From positions 1 through 6,104 of the forward strand of contig CAZFZL010000093.1 of assembly GCA_964523005.1 (NCBI GenBank): 6,104 bases of DNA. The letters run 5' to 3'. Source of the stretch: UMGS1307 sp964523005 (GTDB taxonomy: Bacteria > Bacillota > Clostridia > Oscillospirales > CAG-382). Both the position numbers and the translations under genes were made by a program. Below the pieces are notes generated by a model that did not search any database, had not been told where the DNA came from, and was given only the letters and a program-made list of their open reading frames with translations. Positions 1 to 6,081 of this stretch are shown here, in pieces; position 1 is the stretch's first letter, and each line of letters begins with the position of its first letter.

Positions 1-13
1 TATCTTTTGATTT

Positions 14-796
14 TTATTCTGTATATTCGGGAGTAGCCTTGATGATCTGCACGCCCTGCGAGGTGATGAGTGATATGTCACTTTCGTTTATTGCATCGTC
101 GGTTATCATAACATCAACGCTCGACCACGTACAGAGCTGGTACATGAAACGGCGTCCGCTCTTGGTTGAATCGGCGAGCAGCACGCGCTTCTTTGCGTTT
201 TTGAACGTCGTCTTTTTGACCTGTGTACCGATAAGCCCCTCATTCATGACGCCGTTTGCCGTAAATCCGGCACAGGAGTTAAAGCTTATGTCGACGGTGA
301 TCTTCTGCATCATGTCCTCTGCCATATAGCCGTCGAGCGTGTTTCTGTCGTTGGCAAGCTGACCGCCTATGAGAAAGAGCGTTATGCCGCCGATGCTGTC
401 GCGAAGCTCTGCGAGCGCCGCGGCGCTGTCGGTAAAGACGGTGAGGTTCATGTTTTTTGGGAGTATCTTGACCAGCTCGTTGCAGGTGGAGCTGCTGTCG
501 ATATAGATAACGGAATTGTCCTCAAGCAGCTTGACCGCCTGAGCGGCGATAGCGCGTTTCTTTTCGCGGTTTTTGATCTCACGCGCGAAAAAGAGCGACT
601 CTACGGACGGGGCTATGCTTACGGGAAGCGCGCCGCCGTGCATTCTTCTGAGGTAGCCTTCGCTTTCAAGGTATTCGAGATCGCGCCGGATGGTCATGTC
701 GGAGACACCGAACTTTCTTATGAGAGTGCTGCTTCTTACAGAGCCGTTGGCTTTGAGCATTTCGAGGATCGCGTTTCTTCTTTGGTTCATCATCAT
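14..796 (-). CDS. DeoR-family transcriptional repressor
   Basis: This 260-residue cytoplasmic protein has the standard DeoR length and layout. Residues 6-58 form the winged helix-turn-helix, with the family hallmark at 32-44 (SDMTIRRDLEYLE) followed by EGYLRRMHGGA. Residues about 76-235 form the DeoRC sugar-phosphate sensor: D100-SSST, TDS at 122-124, IGG at 143-145, AED near 159-161, NEG at 185-187 and LLADSTK at 206-212. Family members are usually repressors released by a phosphorylated sugar. Some sensor positions differ from the usual form: D-x-G-[ST]-T is D-S-S-S-T here, and the usual acidic residue after the Glu-Gly-Leu segment appears to be Gln192. The ligand therefore cannot be guessed. 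Three ATGs stand in a row; the first is chosen because AAGGAAAG (806-813) lies 9 bases upstream of it. The gene starts 15 bp after the stop of the large hydrolase gene, so it is probably cotranscribed and likely regulates that operon (inference). Family assignment is firm; target and effector are not. Confidence 0.95.
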   Translation of the reverse strand: MMMNQRRNAILEMLKANGSVRSSTLIRKFGVSDMTIRRDLEYLESEGYLRRMHGGALPVSIAPSVESLFFAREIKNREKKRAIAAQAVKLLEDNSVIYIDSSSTCNELVKILPKNMNLTVFTDSAAALAELRDSIGGITLFLIGGQLANDRNTLDGYMAEDMMQKITVDISFNSCAGFTANGVMNEGLIGTQVKKTTFKNAKKRVLLADSTKSGRRFMYQLCTWSSVDVMITDDAINESDISLITSQGVQIIKATPEYTE

Positions 797-805
797 GGTT
801 GTTCA

Positions 806-813
806 CTTTCCTT
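806..813 (-). promoter_or_regulatory. Ribosome binding site of the deoR-type gene, overlapping the upstream stop codon
   Basis: AAGGAAAG on the minus strand sits 9 bases before the first of three consecutive ATG codons. It shares bases 812-813 with the TAA stop (812-814) of the large upstream gene. This favours the first ATG and suggests coupled translation of the two genes. Confidence 0.75.
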
Positions 814-3800
814 ATGTTTTATTTTTTTTATTTTTCATGATCAGCACTAATGCGCTTGCCGCTGCCGCAAGCAGGAGGACTACACCTATGATATAGAGAT
901 ATGCTTTGTTTTGCGGCTTTTCTCCGGTCGTTTCGGATGTGTCGGAAACGTCTGTGATAAGCGACATCGAATGTGATGAGAATCCGTTGACGAGCGCTTC
1001 TATACGCGCCTGTGCTTTCTCCTGCTTATCGTTTGTGGTTATGAGGATGACGGTGTTCACGGCATTTTCCGGGACATCAAAGCAGATATAGCCGTCCGTG
1101 ACCGAAGCGCCAAGCGTCATATACGATACGAATGTGCCGTCAGTGACCGTTCCGGCGGTCACGACGATGCTGTCGGCGAACGCCGAGGTCTTTATTTTTA
1201 TACTGCCGCTTTTTACGGGAGTCACGGCAATACATGACGACTTGTCGAGTACGCTGCCGTCGAGTGAATAAATATGTGCATAGGCGTTGTTAACGATGTA
1301 ATCAGTGCCGCCGACTGTCATGGCGCCTGAGAATTGAACGCCGTATATCCCGTCCGCGCCGATGCGGATAAGGTCTGTCTGGCCGCTCGGCGTACCAAAT
1401 TTAATGTCATGACCTTCGAGCGACGCCGTCATTGTCTTCAGCTCGCTTGTGTTTGCGTTGAAGAAGCTGTAAAGCTTCGTGCCGTCGGCAAGAGCCTGAT
1501 AGAACACCTTGAGTGAGCTTGCTACGCCGGCGCTGTCGGCGTCGATGAGCTGAACGTCCGCGAGCGAAAGCACGTAGGAATAAAGCTGAACATCCTTCGT
1601 GACGGACGAGTCTGTCGAATAAAGCTCGATCGGGTCGGCATTGAATATAACCTTGCCGCTGCCGAGTGAGTATTGTGTTACCACGGGGTTACCGTCGGTG
1701 TCGCTGTAAAGGGCTGTCGCCCCGGCAAGTGAAACGCGTATGTTCGGCGAGCCGGTACGCGTGATCGTTCCGTCAGTATATGTGAGTGAATTGCGCGTGA
1801 TGTAGTCAGTCCCGTCAAAATACGTTTCCTCCCACTTCACGCCCGCGAGCGCTGTGAGGCGGTCTGTCTTCGTCTGCTTGCGGTATTCGTCGTAGGAGAT
1901 ATCACCCGAAACATACAGCACTCCGCCGTTTTTGACAAACTCGGTGAGCGCTTCGATAACCTCGTCGGTCGGGTTGTAGGAGATCGGATAGAAGATAACC
2001 TTGACGGAATCGGGAATGGTCAGGCGGCTGTCGTTGAGTGTGAGAGTTGAACCGACATTCGTGCGCTGGAGTATGTCAAGACAGCTCACGAGTCCATAAT
2101 GACCTGCGTAATATACTTCGTATCCGCCGAGACGCGTGGAGTCGGGCGTGAGCACGGCGACTGCCGGTGATTCATACACAGGTTCGCAAAGACGTGTGAA
2201 GAGCGCTGCGTTACGCAGATTGTAAGAGAGCTGGCGCTTCACGCCGTCGAGCGCGAATTTCATGCCCCACGGGAATATATATCTCGTTTCGTCAGACCAG
2301 CACCAGAGCTGCGCGTGGCTTGCACCGAGCGTTATGGAATTGTTGAGCACCGTAAAGAATTGCGCCTGCGCGACGGTCTGGCTTACAGAACGGTGCATTT
2401 CCGCGGCTGCAAGGTCCATGAGCGTGTTTGTGCGTATCCCGAATTCACCGATACCGAGCGATTGCCCGTTATAGCGTTGGTCGGAATAAGCAAGCGTCTG
2501 CGGAAAGCTGAAGCGCGACTCGAAAAATCCGATGTTCGAATAGCTCAGTTTGCCGAGCGCCGTCGGAATATCGACCGCCTCGTAGGGATAGCTGTAAAAC
2601 TCACAGAGTATCAGCTTTTCGCTGCTGTCGACGGCGCGGATGCTGTCGATGAGCGCCGTGGTCCATTTTACGGTACGCTGCGTGCGGAACATATTGTAGT
2701 CGTAAGCCTTCATGTCTGCCCAGCCCGTGCCGCTGCCGGTGAAGTTCTCGTCTATTTCGACGCTGCCGAGAGATAGCGTATTGTCGCACCATGCCTGTCT
2801 GAGCGCGTCGTCATCTGCATATAATTCGCCGAGGTATTCGTTGAATGCTTCGTTCAAAGCCGTCGTCATGACGCAGCGCAGGTCGCCGTTGAGATAATAT
2901 ATGAAGCCGGGAACGTCCTTGTAGCGTTCGGCGACCTTCGCGCATACCTTCGCGAGTTTTTCCGTTTCGCCGTCGCTCATCGCTACGTTTGCTCCGATGG
3001 CGATGCCGAGCATATATATTTGATTGTACTTCTGAGCAAGGTACATCATGCAGTCGATCGTGCGCATATAGCTTTCGTTGCTTATTTCGCTTGAAAGCAC
3101 CGCAAGCGTTTCGTATAGATTTATGCCTGAGTCGCGGCGGTCGGACATCTCTTTGATCCATGTCAGGGGTGTCTGGTCGAACATGCCGAATATATTGCCG
3201 CCGTCGTCGACACCGACGGTAAACACCGCCGTTTCCGTTTTGTCTTCGTTTTGACGATAAATGTAGTTGTCGTGATATGAATAGTTCACTCCCGCTGCCA
3301 CGACTTTACTGTCCCATACGGCAAAGCCGCTTTCGTAAGTGTCGTATATTATACCGTCCGAATCACTGAGAGTGATTTTTACGACATAAAAATCGGTATC
3401 AAATGAAGTCGTTTTCCAACCCATCATCAGCGACGCGGATTTATTCACGTTCACAGTAAAAGTTTTTTCCGTCGAATGGACGGTTTCGCCGCTTTCGCGG
3501 TTTATTATCTCGAGCTTCGCCGTTCCTGCGGCGGCTTCGGATGATGAATTGCCGATCACGACAGTCACAACGGGACTTTCGCCATTCTTATATATATCGT
3601 AGAAGTTTGTCGCATACTCAACGTATACGTCGTCCATCATGACCTGAAGAAGCTTGAGAAAGCCTTCGCGGAGAGCTTCGTTGCCTTCTTTAAGTATATC
3701 GCAGCTCGTCACGCCGAAGAACGCAATACACGTCGCTTCATAATCGTCCCATGTCTTGTTCCACGTCGATTTGTCCTTGGAATCCGGGAATATCCGCAGC

Positions 3801-4993
3801 AGCGCACCGACGGTACCTACAATCACGCCGTTTGAGTCGTGTGCCTCAAGCAGGCTCACCCAGCGCGCTTTATTGTTGCCGAGCGTCGTAATGGCACTGT
3901 ATCCGCTGACATCGCAGCTGACGGCGGCATCGGACGCGAAGACCGTTTGCCCGTCGGAGACGCTCAAAGACGCGCCTGAATATATGTGCTCTGTGTCGAA
4001 CAGCGGCATACAGGATGAATCGTACAACGCATAATCGCCGACCGATTCGGGTGTATTTGTGCCGAGGGTGATGTCCAATACGGCGCTGTTCTCAACACCG
4101 TCGGTGAACGATATGTTGAGCTTCGCGTTGTTTTCTGCGACGGATGTCATTTTGCCGGGCATAGCCTCGTCGTCAAAATTTTCCGTCAGTACAACGGTGT
4201 CCGACGAGTCGGTGACAGTAAAATTGTCGTAATAGGCTTTGCCGGACATACGGTAGAAGCCGAAATTAAATTTTGTCACGGTAACGTCCGAGGGAACGGT
4301 GAAGGTGTATGTGACGCGCTTCCACTCCGTTGACGTGCCGGTAACCTCATAAGCATAATCCTTGAATGCGCTTATCGATACGCCGCTCATCATGTAAACC
4401 GATGCGCAAGCTATACCGGAATCGACGCCGTTGCCCAGCAGCCCGACGACCTTCATATCGACGCTGACAGTGTATGTTTTGCCCGGCTTTATAACAGAAG
4501 TATCAACAGAGTAGGAGCAATATGCGTTCATGACCTCCTGCGCGGTGAGAGTGAGCGCATAGCTTTTTGCCGAGGCATCGCCGGATGTATCTATCACGTT
4601 TGAAAACGCGTATCCGCCGAGCGTTATGACTCTTCCGCCGGCGGCAACGTAGTCCTTAAGCGGCTGTACGCCGCAAAGCGGGAACGCGTCGCCGTACGGA
4701 AGTATCAGTATATCATATATATTTGCGCTAAACTTTACTGTGCTCGCCATGTCGGCGGCGGTAATGAAACGCACATCGTGACCGGCGTCTGAATAAAGCT
4801 TGTAAAGACCGTCTGTGTCAGGAGATGCGCCCGAGGATGCGGCTTCAAGCGCACTGTCGCGCAGTATTGCGATGGAATAAATGTCGTCGGACGCGACACA
4901 TTGTTCAGCGGGCATAATGATACCTCCTGAAAAAATCAAAGCGAGCAGGAAAGCAAGTGATTTTTTCAACGTCCTAATGTTATTTTTCCTCAT
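812..4993 (-). CDS. Exported, membrane-anchored GH42-like multidomain putative glycoside hydrolase
   Basis: This is a 1393-residue extracellular protein. The start at 4993 is chosen over an upstream in-frame ATG at 5068 because GAGAGGAG lies just before it, a signal peptide follows at once, and the longer form would read through the promoter. Modules in order: signal peptide 1-35 (cleavage probably after CVAS); Rossmann/GATase-like segment 38-135; carbohydrate-binding-like beta-sandwich about 140-310; remainder of the N-terminal module to about 455; Ig-like strands 458-560; (beta/alpha) barrel about 565-935; second GATase-like module about 942-1150; beta-rich region to about 1320; linker; membrane helix 1364-1386; basic tail KNKKNKT. 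GH42-like signs are the segment from FNEYLGELY to ALRQAW (717-735), IRAVD (785-789), GIGEFG with candidate nucleophile Glu850, and the following trimerisation-like domain (P...DEVIEALTEFVKNGG). The usual Asn-Glu acid/base site appears to read N702-G-D704, so activity is uncertain. It heads an operon with the DeoR regulator. Substrate unknown; exact GH family is inference. Confidence 0.9.
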   Translation of the reverse strand: MRKNNIRTLKKSLAFLLALIFSGGIIMPAEQCVASDDIYSIAILRDSALEAASSGASPDTDGLYKLYSDAGHDVRFITAADMASTVKFSANIYDILILPYGDAFPLCGVQPLKDYVAAGGRVITLGGYAFSNVIDTSGDASAKSYALTLTAQEVMNAYCSYSVDTSVIKPGKTYTVSVDMKVVGLLGNGVDSGIACASVYMMSGVSISAFKDYAYEVTGTSTEWKRVTYTFTVPSDVTVTKFNFGFYRMSGKAYYDNFTVTDSSDTVVLTENFDDEAMPGKMTSVAENNAKLNISFTDGVENSAVLDITLGTNTPESVGDYALYDSSCMPLFDTEHIYSGASLSVSDGQTVFASDAAVSCDVSGYSAITTLGNNKARWVSLLEAHDSNGVIVGTVGALLRIFPDSKDKSTWNKTWDDYEATCIAFFGVTSCDILKEGNEALREGFLKLLQVMMDDVYVEYATNFYDIYKNGESPVVTVVIGNSSSEAAAGTAKLEIINRESGETVHSTEKTFTVNVNKSASLMMGWKTTSFDTDFYVVKITLSDSDGIIYDTYESGFAVWDSKVVAAGVNYSYHDNYIYRQNEDKTETAVFTVGVDDGGNIFGMFDQTPLTWIKEMSDRRDSGINLYETLAVLSSEISNESYMRTIDCMMYLAQKYNQIYMLGIAIGANVAMSDGETEKLAKVCAKVAERYKDVPGFIYYLNGDLRCVMTTALNEAFNEYLGELYADDDALRQAWCDNTLSLGSVEIDENFTGSGTGWADMKAYDYNMFRTQRTVKWTTALIDSIRAVDSSEKLILCEFYSYPYEAVDIPTALGKLSYSNIGFFESRFSFPQTLAYSDQRYNGQSLGIGEFGIRTNTLMDLAAAEMHRSVSQTVAQAQFFTVLNNSITLGASHAQLWCWSDETRYIFPWGMKFALDGVKRQLSYNLRNAALFTRLCEPVYESPAVAVLTPDSTRLGGYEVYYAGHYGLVSCLDILQRTNVGSTLTLNDSRLTIPDSVKVIFYPISYNPTDEVIEALTEFVKNGGVLYVSGDISYDEYRKQTKTDRLTALAGVKWEETYFDGTDYITRNSLTYTDGTITRTGSPNIRVSLAGATALYSDTDGNPVVTQYSLGSGKVIFNADPIELYSTDSSVTKDVQLYSYVLSLADVQLIDADSAGVASSLKVFYQALADGTKLYSFFNANTSELKTMTASLEGHDIKFGTPSGQTDLIRIGADGIYGVQFSGAMTVGGTDYIVNNAYAHIYSLDGSVLDKSSCIAVTPVKSGSIKIKTSAFADSIVVTAGTVTDGTFVSYMTLGASVTDGYICFDVPENAVNTVILITTNDKQEKAQARIEALVNGFSSHSMSLITDVSDTSETTGEKPQNKAYLYIIGVVLLLAAAASALVLIMKNKKNKT
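4124..4576 (-). other. Carbohydrate-binding-like beta-sandwich domain within the large hydrolase
   Basis: Residues about 140-310 of the hydrolase have the alternating strand pattern of a CBM4/9-like jelly roll: GKTYTVSVDMK, then EWKRVTYTFTVP, FNFGFYRMSG, a YYDNFTVTD strand and LTENFDDE. It lies between two parts of what looks like one N-terminal module, so it may be an insertion. It matches the main domain of the divergent 222-residue protein: 18 identities over 57 residues without a gap (hydrolase 220-276 against 104-160). Carbohydrate binding is inferred from fold resemblance only. Confidence 0.65.
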
Positions 4994-5002
4994 TTTGTTT
5001 TT

Positions 5003-5010
5003 CTCCTCTC
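5003..5010 (-). promoter_or_regulatory. Ribosome binding site deciding the start of the large hydrolase
   Basis: GAGAGGAG on the minus strand, followed by AAAAACAAA and then ATG at 4993-4991. It is a strong Shine-Dalgarno match with normal spacing. No comparable site serves the upstream in-frame ATG at 5068, which supports the 1393-residue form. Confidence 0.85.
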
Positions 5011-5023
5011 GGGCCGTTTGACA

Positions 5024-5034
5024 TTGTAGTGTAA
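5024..5034. repeat. Degenerate copy of the TTACAATGTAA element at the operon start site
   Basis: TTGTAGTGTAA matches the palindrome at 5090-5100 in 8 of 11 positions. In addition, ACATTGTA (5021-5028) is the exact inverted repeat of TACAATGT (5091-5098). The site touches the end of the -10 box and covers the predicted transcription start, a classical repressor position. It is a candidate operator only; no binding site is known for this protein. Confidence 0.4.
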
Positions 5035-5062
5035 TTATAAAATAGATTCTCATTGAAGTCAA
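5034..5062 (-). promoter_or_regulatory. Sigma-A type promoter of the hydrolase-deoR operon
   Basis: On the minus strand the -35 box TTGACT (5062-5057) and the -10 box TATAAT (5039-5034) are separated by 17 bases, an almost perfect vegetative promoter. Transcription should start near 5027, giving a leader of about 35 bases. Such a strong core promoter usually implies repression as the control mode, which fits the DeoR gene in the same operon. Confidence 0.85.
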
Positions 5063-5070
5063 CAACAATC

Positions 5071-5083
5071 AACAAATAATGTT
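5071..5083. repeat. AACA-N5-TGTT inverted repeat in the divergent intergenic region
   Basis: AACA (5071-5074) and TGTT (5080-5083) are inverted with a 5-base spacer (AATAA), directly upstream of the operon's -35 box. The same arrangement with another spacer occurs at 5990-6002 upstream of the last gene. The arms are short and the region is AT-rich, so this is weak evidence for a regulator site. Confidence 0.3.
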
Positions 5084-5089
5084 TGAAAA

Positions 5090-5100
5090 TTACAATGTAA
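5090..5100. repeat. 11-bp palindrome TTACA-A-TGTAA, candidate operator
   Basis: Perfect five-base arms flank a single central base. The site lies between the two divergent promoters, 28 bp upstream of the operon's -35 box and about 75 bp upstream of the plus-strand -35 box. Its partner at 5024-5034 is 66 bp away, centre to centre. Paired sites of this kind suit repression by looping or cooperative binding, and the operon-encoded DeoR protein is the obvious candidate ligand (inference). Confidence 0.45.
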
Positions 5101-5174
5101 GTTTGATTTTTCCGAGGGAAAATTTATATTCGAACAAATATGCGCAGGCGTGTTTGATTTCTTGAAAAACACTA

Positions 5175-5202
5175 TTGACAATAACCCATTTTCGGTTATA
5201 AT
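5175..5202 (+). promoter_or_regulatory. Consensus sigma-A promoter of the 222-residue surface protein gene
   Basis: The -35 box TTGACA (5175-5180) and the -10 box TATAAT (5197-5202) both match consensus exactly, with a 16-base spacer. Transcription should start near 5209, giving a leader of about 40 bases. Together with a strong ribosome binding site and a strong terminator, this suggests an abundant monocistronic transcript. Confidence 0.88.
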
Positions 5203-5229
5203 ACATTTAGAGTACAAATTTACATCATT

Positions 5230-5240
5230 AGGAGAAAGGA
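5230..5240 (+). promoter_or_regulatory. Strong ribosome binding site of the surface protein gene
   Basis: AGGAGAAAGGA contains two overlapping Shine-Dalgarno matches and ends 9 bases before the ATG at 5250. It fixes the start codon unambiguously. Confidence 0.85.
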
Positions 5241-5249
5241 ACTATTTCT

Positions 5250-5918
5250 ATGAAAGCAAAAAGAATCATCCTCGCGGCCTTAATGGCAGTGATCATTGTA
5301 TCCGCTTTTACACTTCCTGCATTTGCCGCTGAAAACACTACCGCTTATCTGAAATTTACTTCAGATGCAAAAGCCGGCGCTTATGCAATTGAGCTCAAAG
5401 CGGCAGATCTGACTGTCGGCGAGACCTACACCATTTCTGCGGATATCAAATTTGAAGGTGTCACCGGAACAGGCAGTGCTTACTTCAACTATTACCCCTA
5501 TGACACGTCTGACACGCTTGGCGCATGGGCAGACTGGGCAACAACAGTTAACGATGGCACCGACACTGATTGGCTTGCAAAAAGCTATAGCTTTACGATC
5601 GACGAAAACTTTGCTCGTGCCAGCATCCAGGTCGGCTTCTATGAAACCAACGGAACCATCTCCGTGGACAACATAAAAATAGTCGACTCAAAGGGCAACG
5701 TAATATTTACGGAAGACTGGGAAGACGGCATGGACACTGATGTATGGTACGAGGGTGCAGCTCCTGCGTCCGTGGAGCTTGTTAACTACACCGCTCCCGA
5801 AACATCCGAAGGCGGCACCGGCAATCCCGAGACCGGCGACGAAGTTGCCGTTTACGCTGTTCTTGCGCTCGTAGTCCTCGCGGCAGGCATTGTAACGGTC
5901 AAAAAAGTCAGAGGCTGA
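5250..5918 (+). CDS. Small surface protein with a carbohydrate-binding-like domain and NPxTG-type sorting signal
   Basis: This is a 222-residue exported protein. Residues 1-26 are a clear signal peptide (MKAKR, hydrophobic core, LPAFA before the cleavage). Residues about 30-178 form one beta-sandwich of CBM4/9-like pattern: GETYTISADIKFEG, DWLAKSYSFTI, IQVGFYETNG, SVDNIKIVDSKGN, then FTEDWEDG. A short TAPETSEGGTG linker leads to NPETGD (192-197), a hydrophobic helix (199-217) and the basic tail KKVRG. This is the order of a sortase substrate, with the NPxTG variant common in gut Clostridia instead of LPxTG. Without a matching sortase the helix would still hold the protein in the membrane. The domain resembles the one inside the divergent hydrolase (32% over 57 ungapped residues). 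No catalytic residues are recognisable, so binding or a structural surface role is more likely than an enzymatic one. It has its own promoter and terminator. The specific protein is not recognised; ligand unknown. Confidence 0.92.
   Translation: MKAKRIILAALMAVIIVSAFTLPAFAAENTTAYLKFTSDAKAGAYAIELKAADLTVGETYTISADIKFEGVTGTGSAYFNYYPYDTSDTLGAWADWATTVNDGTDTDWLAKSYSFTIDENFARASIQVGFYETNGTISVDNIKIVDSKGNVIFTEDWEDGMDTDVWYEGAAPASVELVNYTAPETSEGGTGNPETGDEVAVYAVLALVVLAAGIVTVKKVRG
5825..5915 (+). other. C-terminal cell-wall sorting signal (NPETGD, helix, KKVRG)
   Basis: NPETGD at residues 192-197 is followed by a 19-residue hydrophobic stretch and ends in KKVRG. In classical sortase substrates the pentapeptide is LPxTG; the N at position 1 marks a variant class seen widely in uncultured Clostridia. 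Cleavage would be expected between Thr195 and Gly196. The assignment rests on the order of motif, helix and positive tail. Confidence 0.8.
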
Positions 5919-5944
5919 AAACACGATCCCCTACAATAAGAAAA

Positions 5945-5969
5945 GAACGTCTTCGGACGTTCCTTTTTT
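5945..5969 (+). terminator. Rho-independent terminator with UUCG loop
   Basis: GAACGTC (5945-5951) pairs perfectly with GACGTTC (5956-5962) around a TTCG loop, and a run of six T (5964-5969) follows. The C(UUCG)G loop is exceptionally stable. It lies 26 bp after the stop of the surface protein gene and separates it from the next gene. Confidence 0.94.
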
Positions 5970-5989
5970 GACGGAATGTTGCATTAACA

Positions 5990-6002
5990 AACATCAGGTG
6001 TT
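5990..6002. repeat. AACA-N5-TGTT inverted repeat upstream of the last gene
   Basis: AACA (5990-5993) and TGTT (5999-6002) surround TCAGG; the arms extend as AACATC/GGTGTT with one mismatch. It is adjacent to TGTT-N5-AACA (5977-5989) and followed by TTGTGAACAA (6032-6041) and the perfect 8-bp palindrome TGTTAACA (6044-6051). This crowding of TGTT/AACA half-sites could be a regulator binding region, but short AT-rich arms arise easily by chance. Confidence 0.3.
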
Positions 6003-6023
6003 GACATTTTTTTTGCGAATATA

Positions 6024-6052
6024 TTGACTAATTGTGAACAAAGTGTTAACAT
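6024..6052 (+). promoter_or_regulatory. Probable promoter of the truncated last gene
   Basis: TTGACT (6024-6029) and TAACAT (6047-6052) are 17 bases apart, with a TG one base before the -10 box (extended -10). The start would be near 6059. The -10 match is only 4 of 6. An upstream TTGACA at 6001-6006 has no well-placed -10 partner. The palindrome TGTTAACA overlaps the -10 box, so repression there is possible. Confidence 0.5.
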
Positions 6053-6081
6053 ATATTCATAAAATCGAAAGGACAAATACA

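Noticed and set aside
2315..2776. Long plus-strand open frame opposite the hydrolase (153 codons)
   Set aside because: It lies entirely inside the hydrolase gene on the other strand, has no signal peptide, recognisable motif or ribosome binding site, and is explained by the codon use of the real gene.
5018..5048. Plus-strand promoter-like TTGACA (5018) with TAGATT (5043)
   Set aside because: The spacer is 19 bases, the -10 match is poor and no plus-strand gene follows closely; the TTGACA arises by chance beside the hydrolase leader.
4994..5068. N-terminal extension of the large gene to the ATG at 5068
   Set aside because: It would add 25 residues in front of a good signal peptide, has no suitable ribosome binding site, and would begin upstream of the -35 box and read across the TTGACT-17-TATAAT promoter.
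5101..5160. Direct repeat GTTTGATTT at 5101-5109 and 5152-5160
   Set aside because: Two 9-base copies in an AT-rich region with no array or further copies; not enough for a CRISPR or an iteron.
5150..5332. Plus-strand open frame overlapping the start of the surface protein gene
   Set aside because: It covers the consensus promoter and overlaps a better gene in another frame; its own start has no ribosome binding site.
6001..6025. TTGACA (6001) with TATATT (6020) as promoter for the last gene
   Set aside because: The spacer is only 13 bases, too short for a sigma-A promoter; the pair at 6024-6052 has correct spacing and an extended -10.
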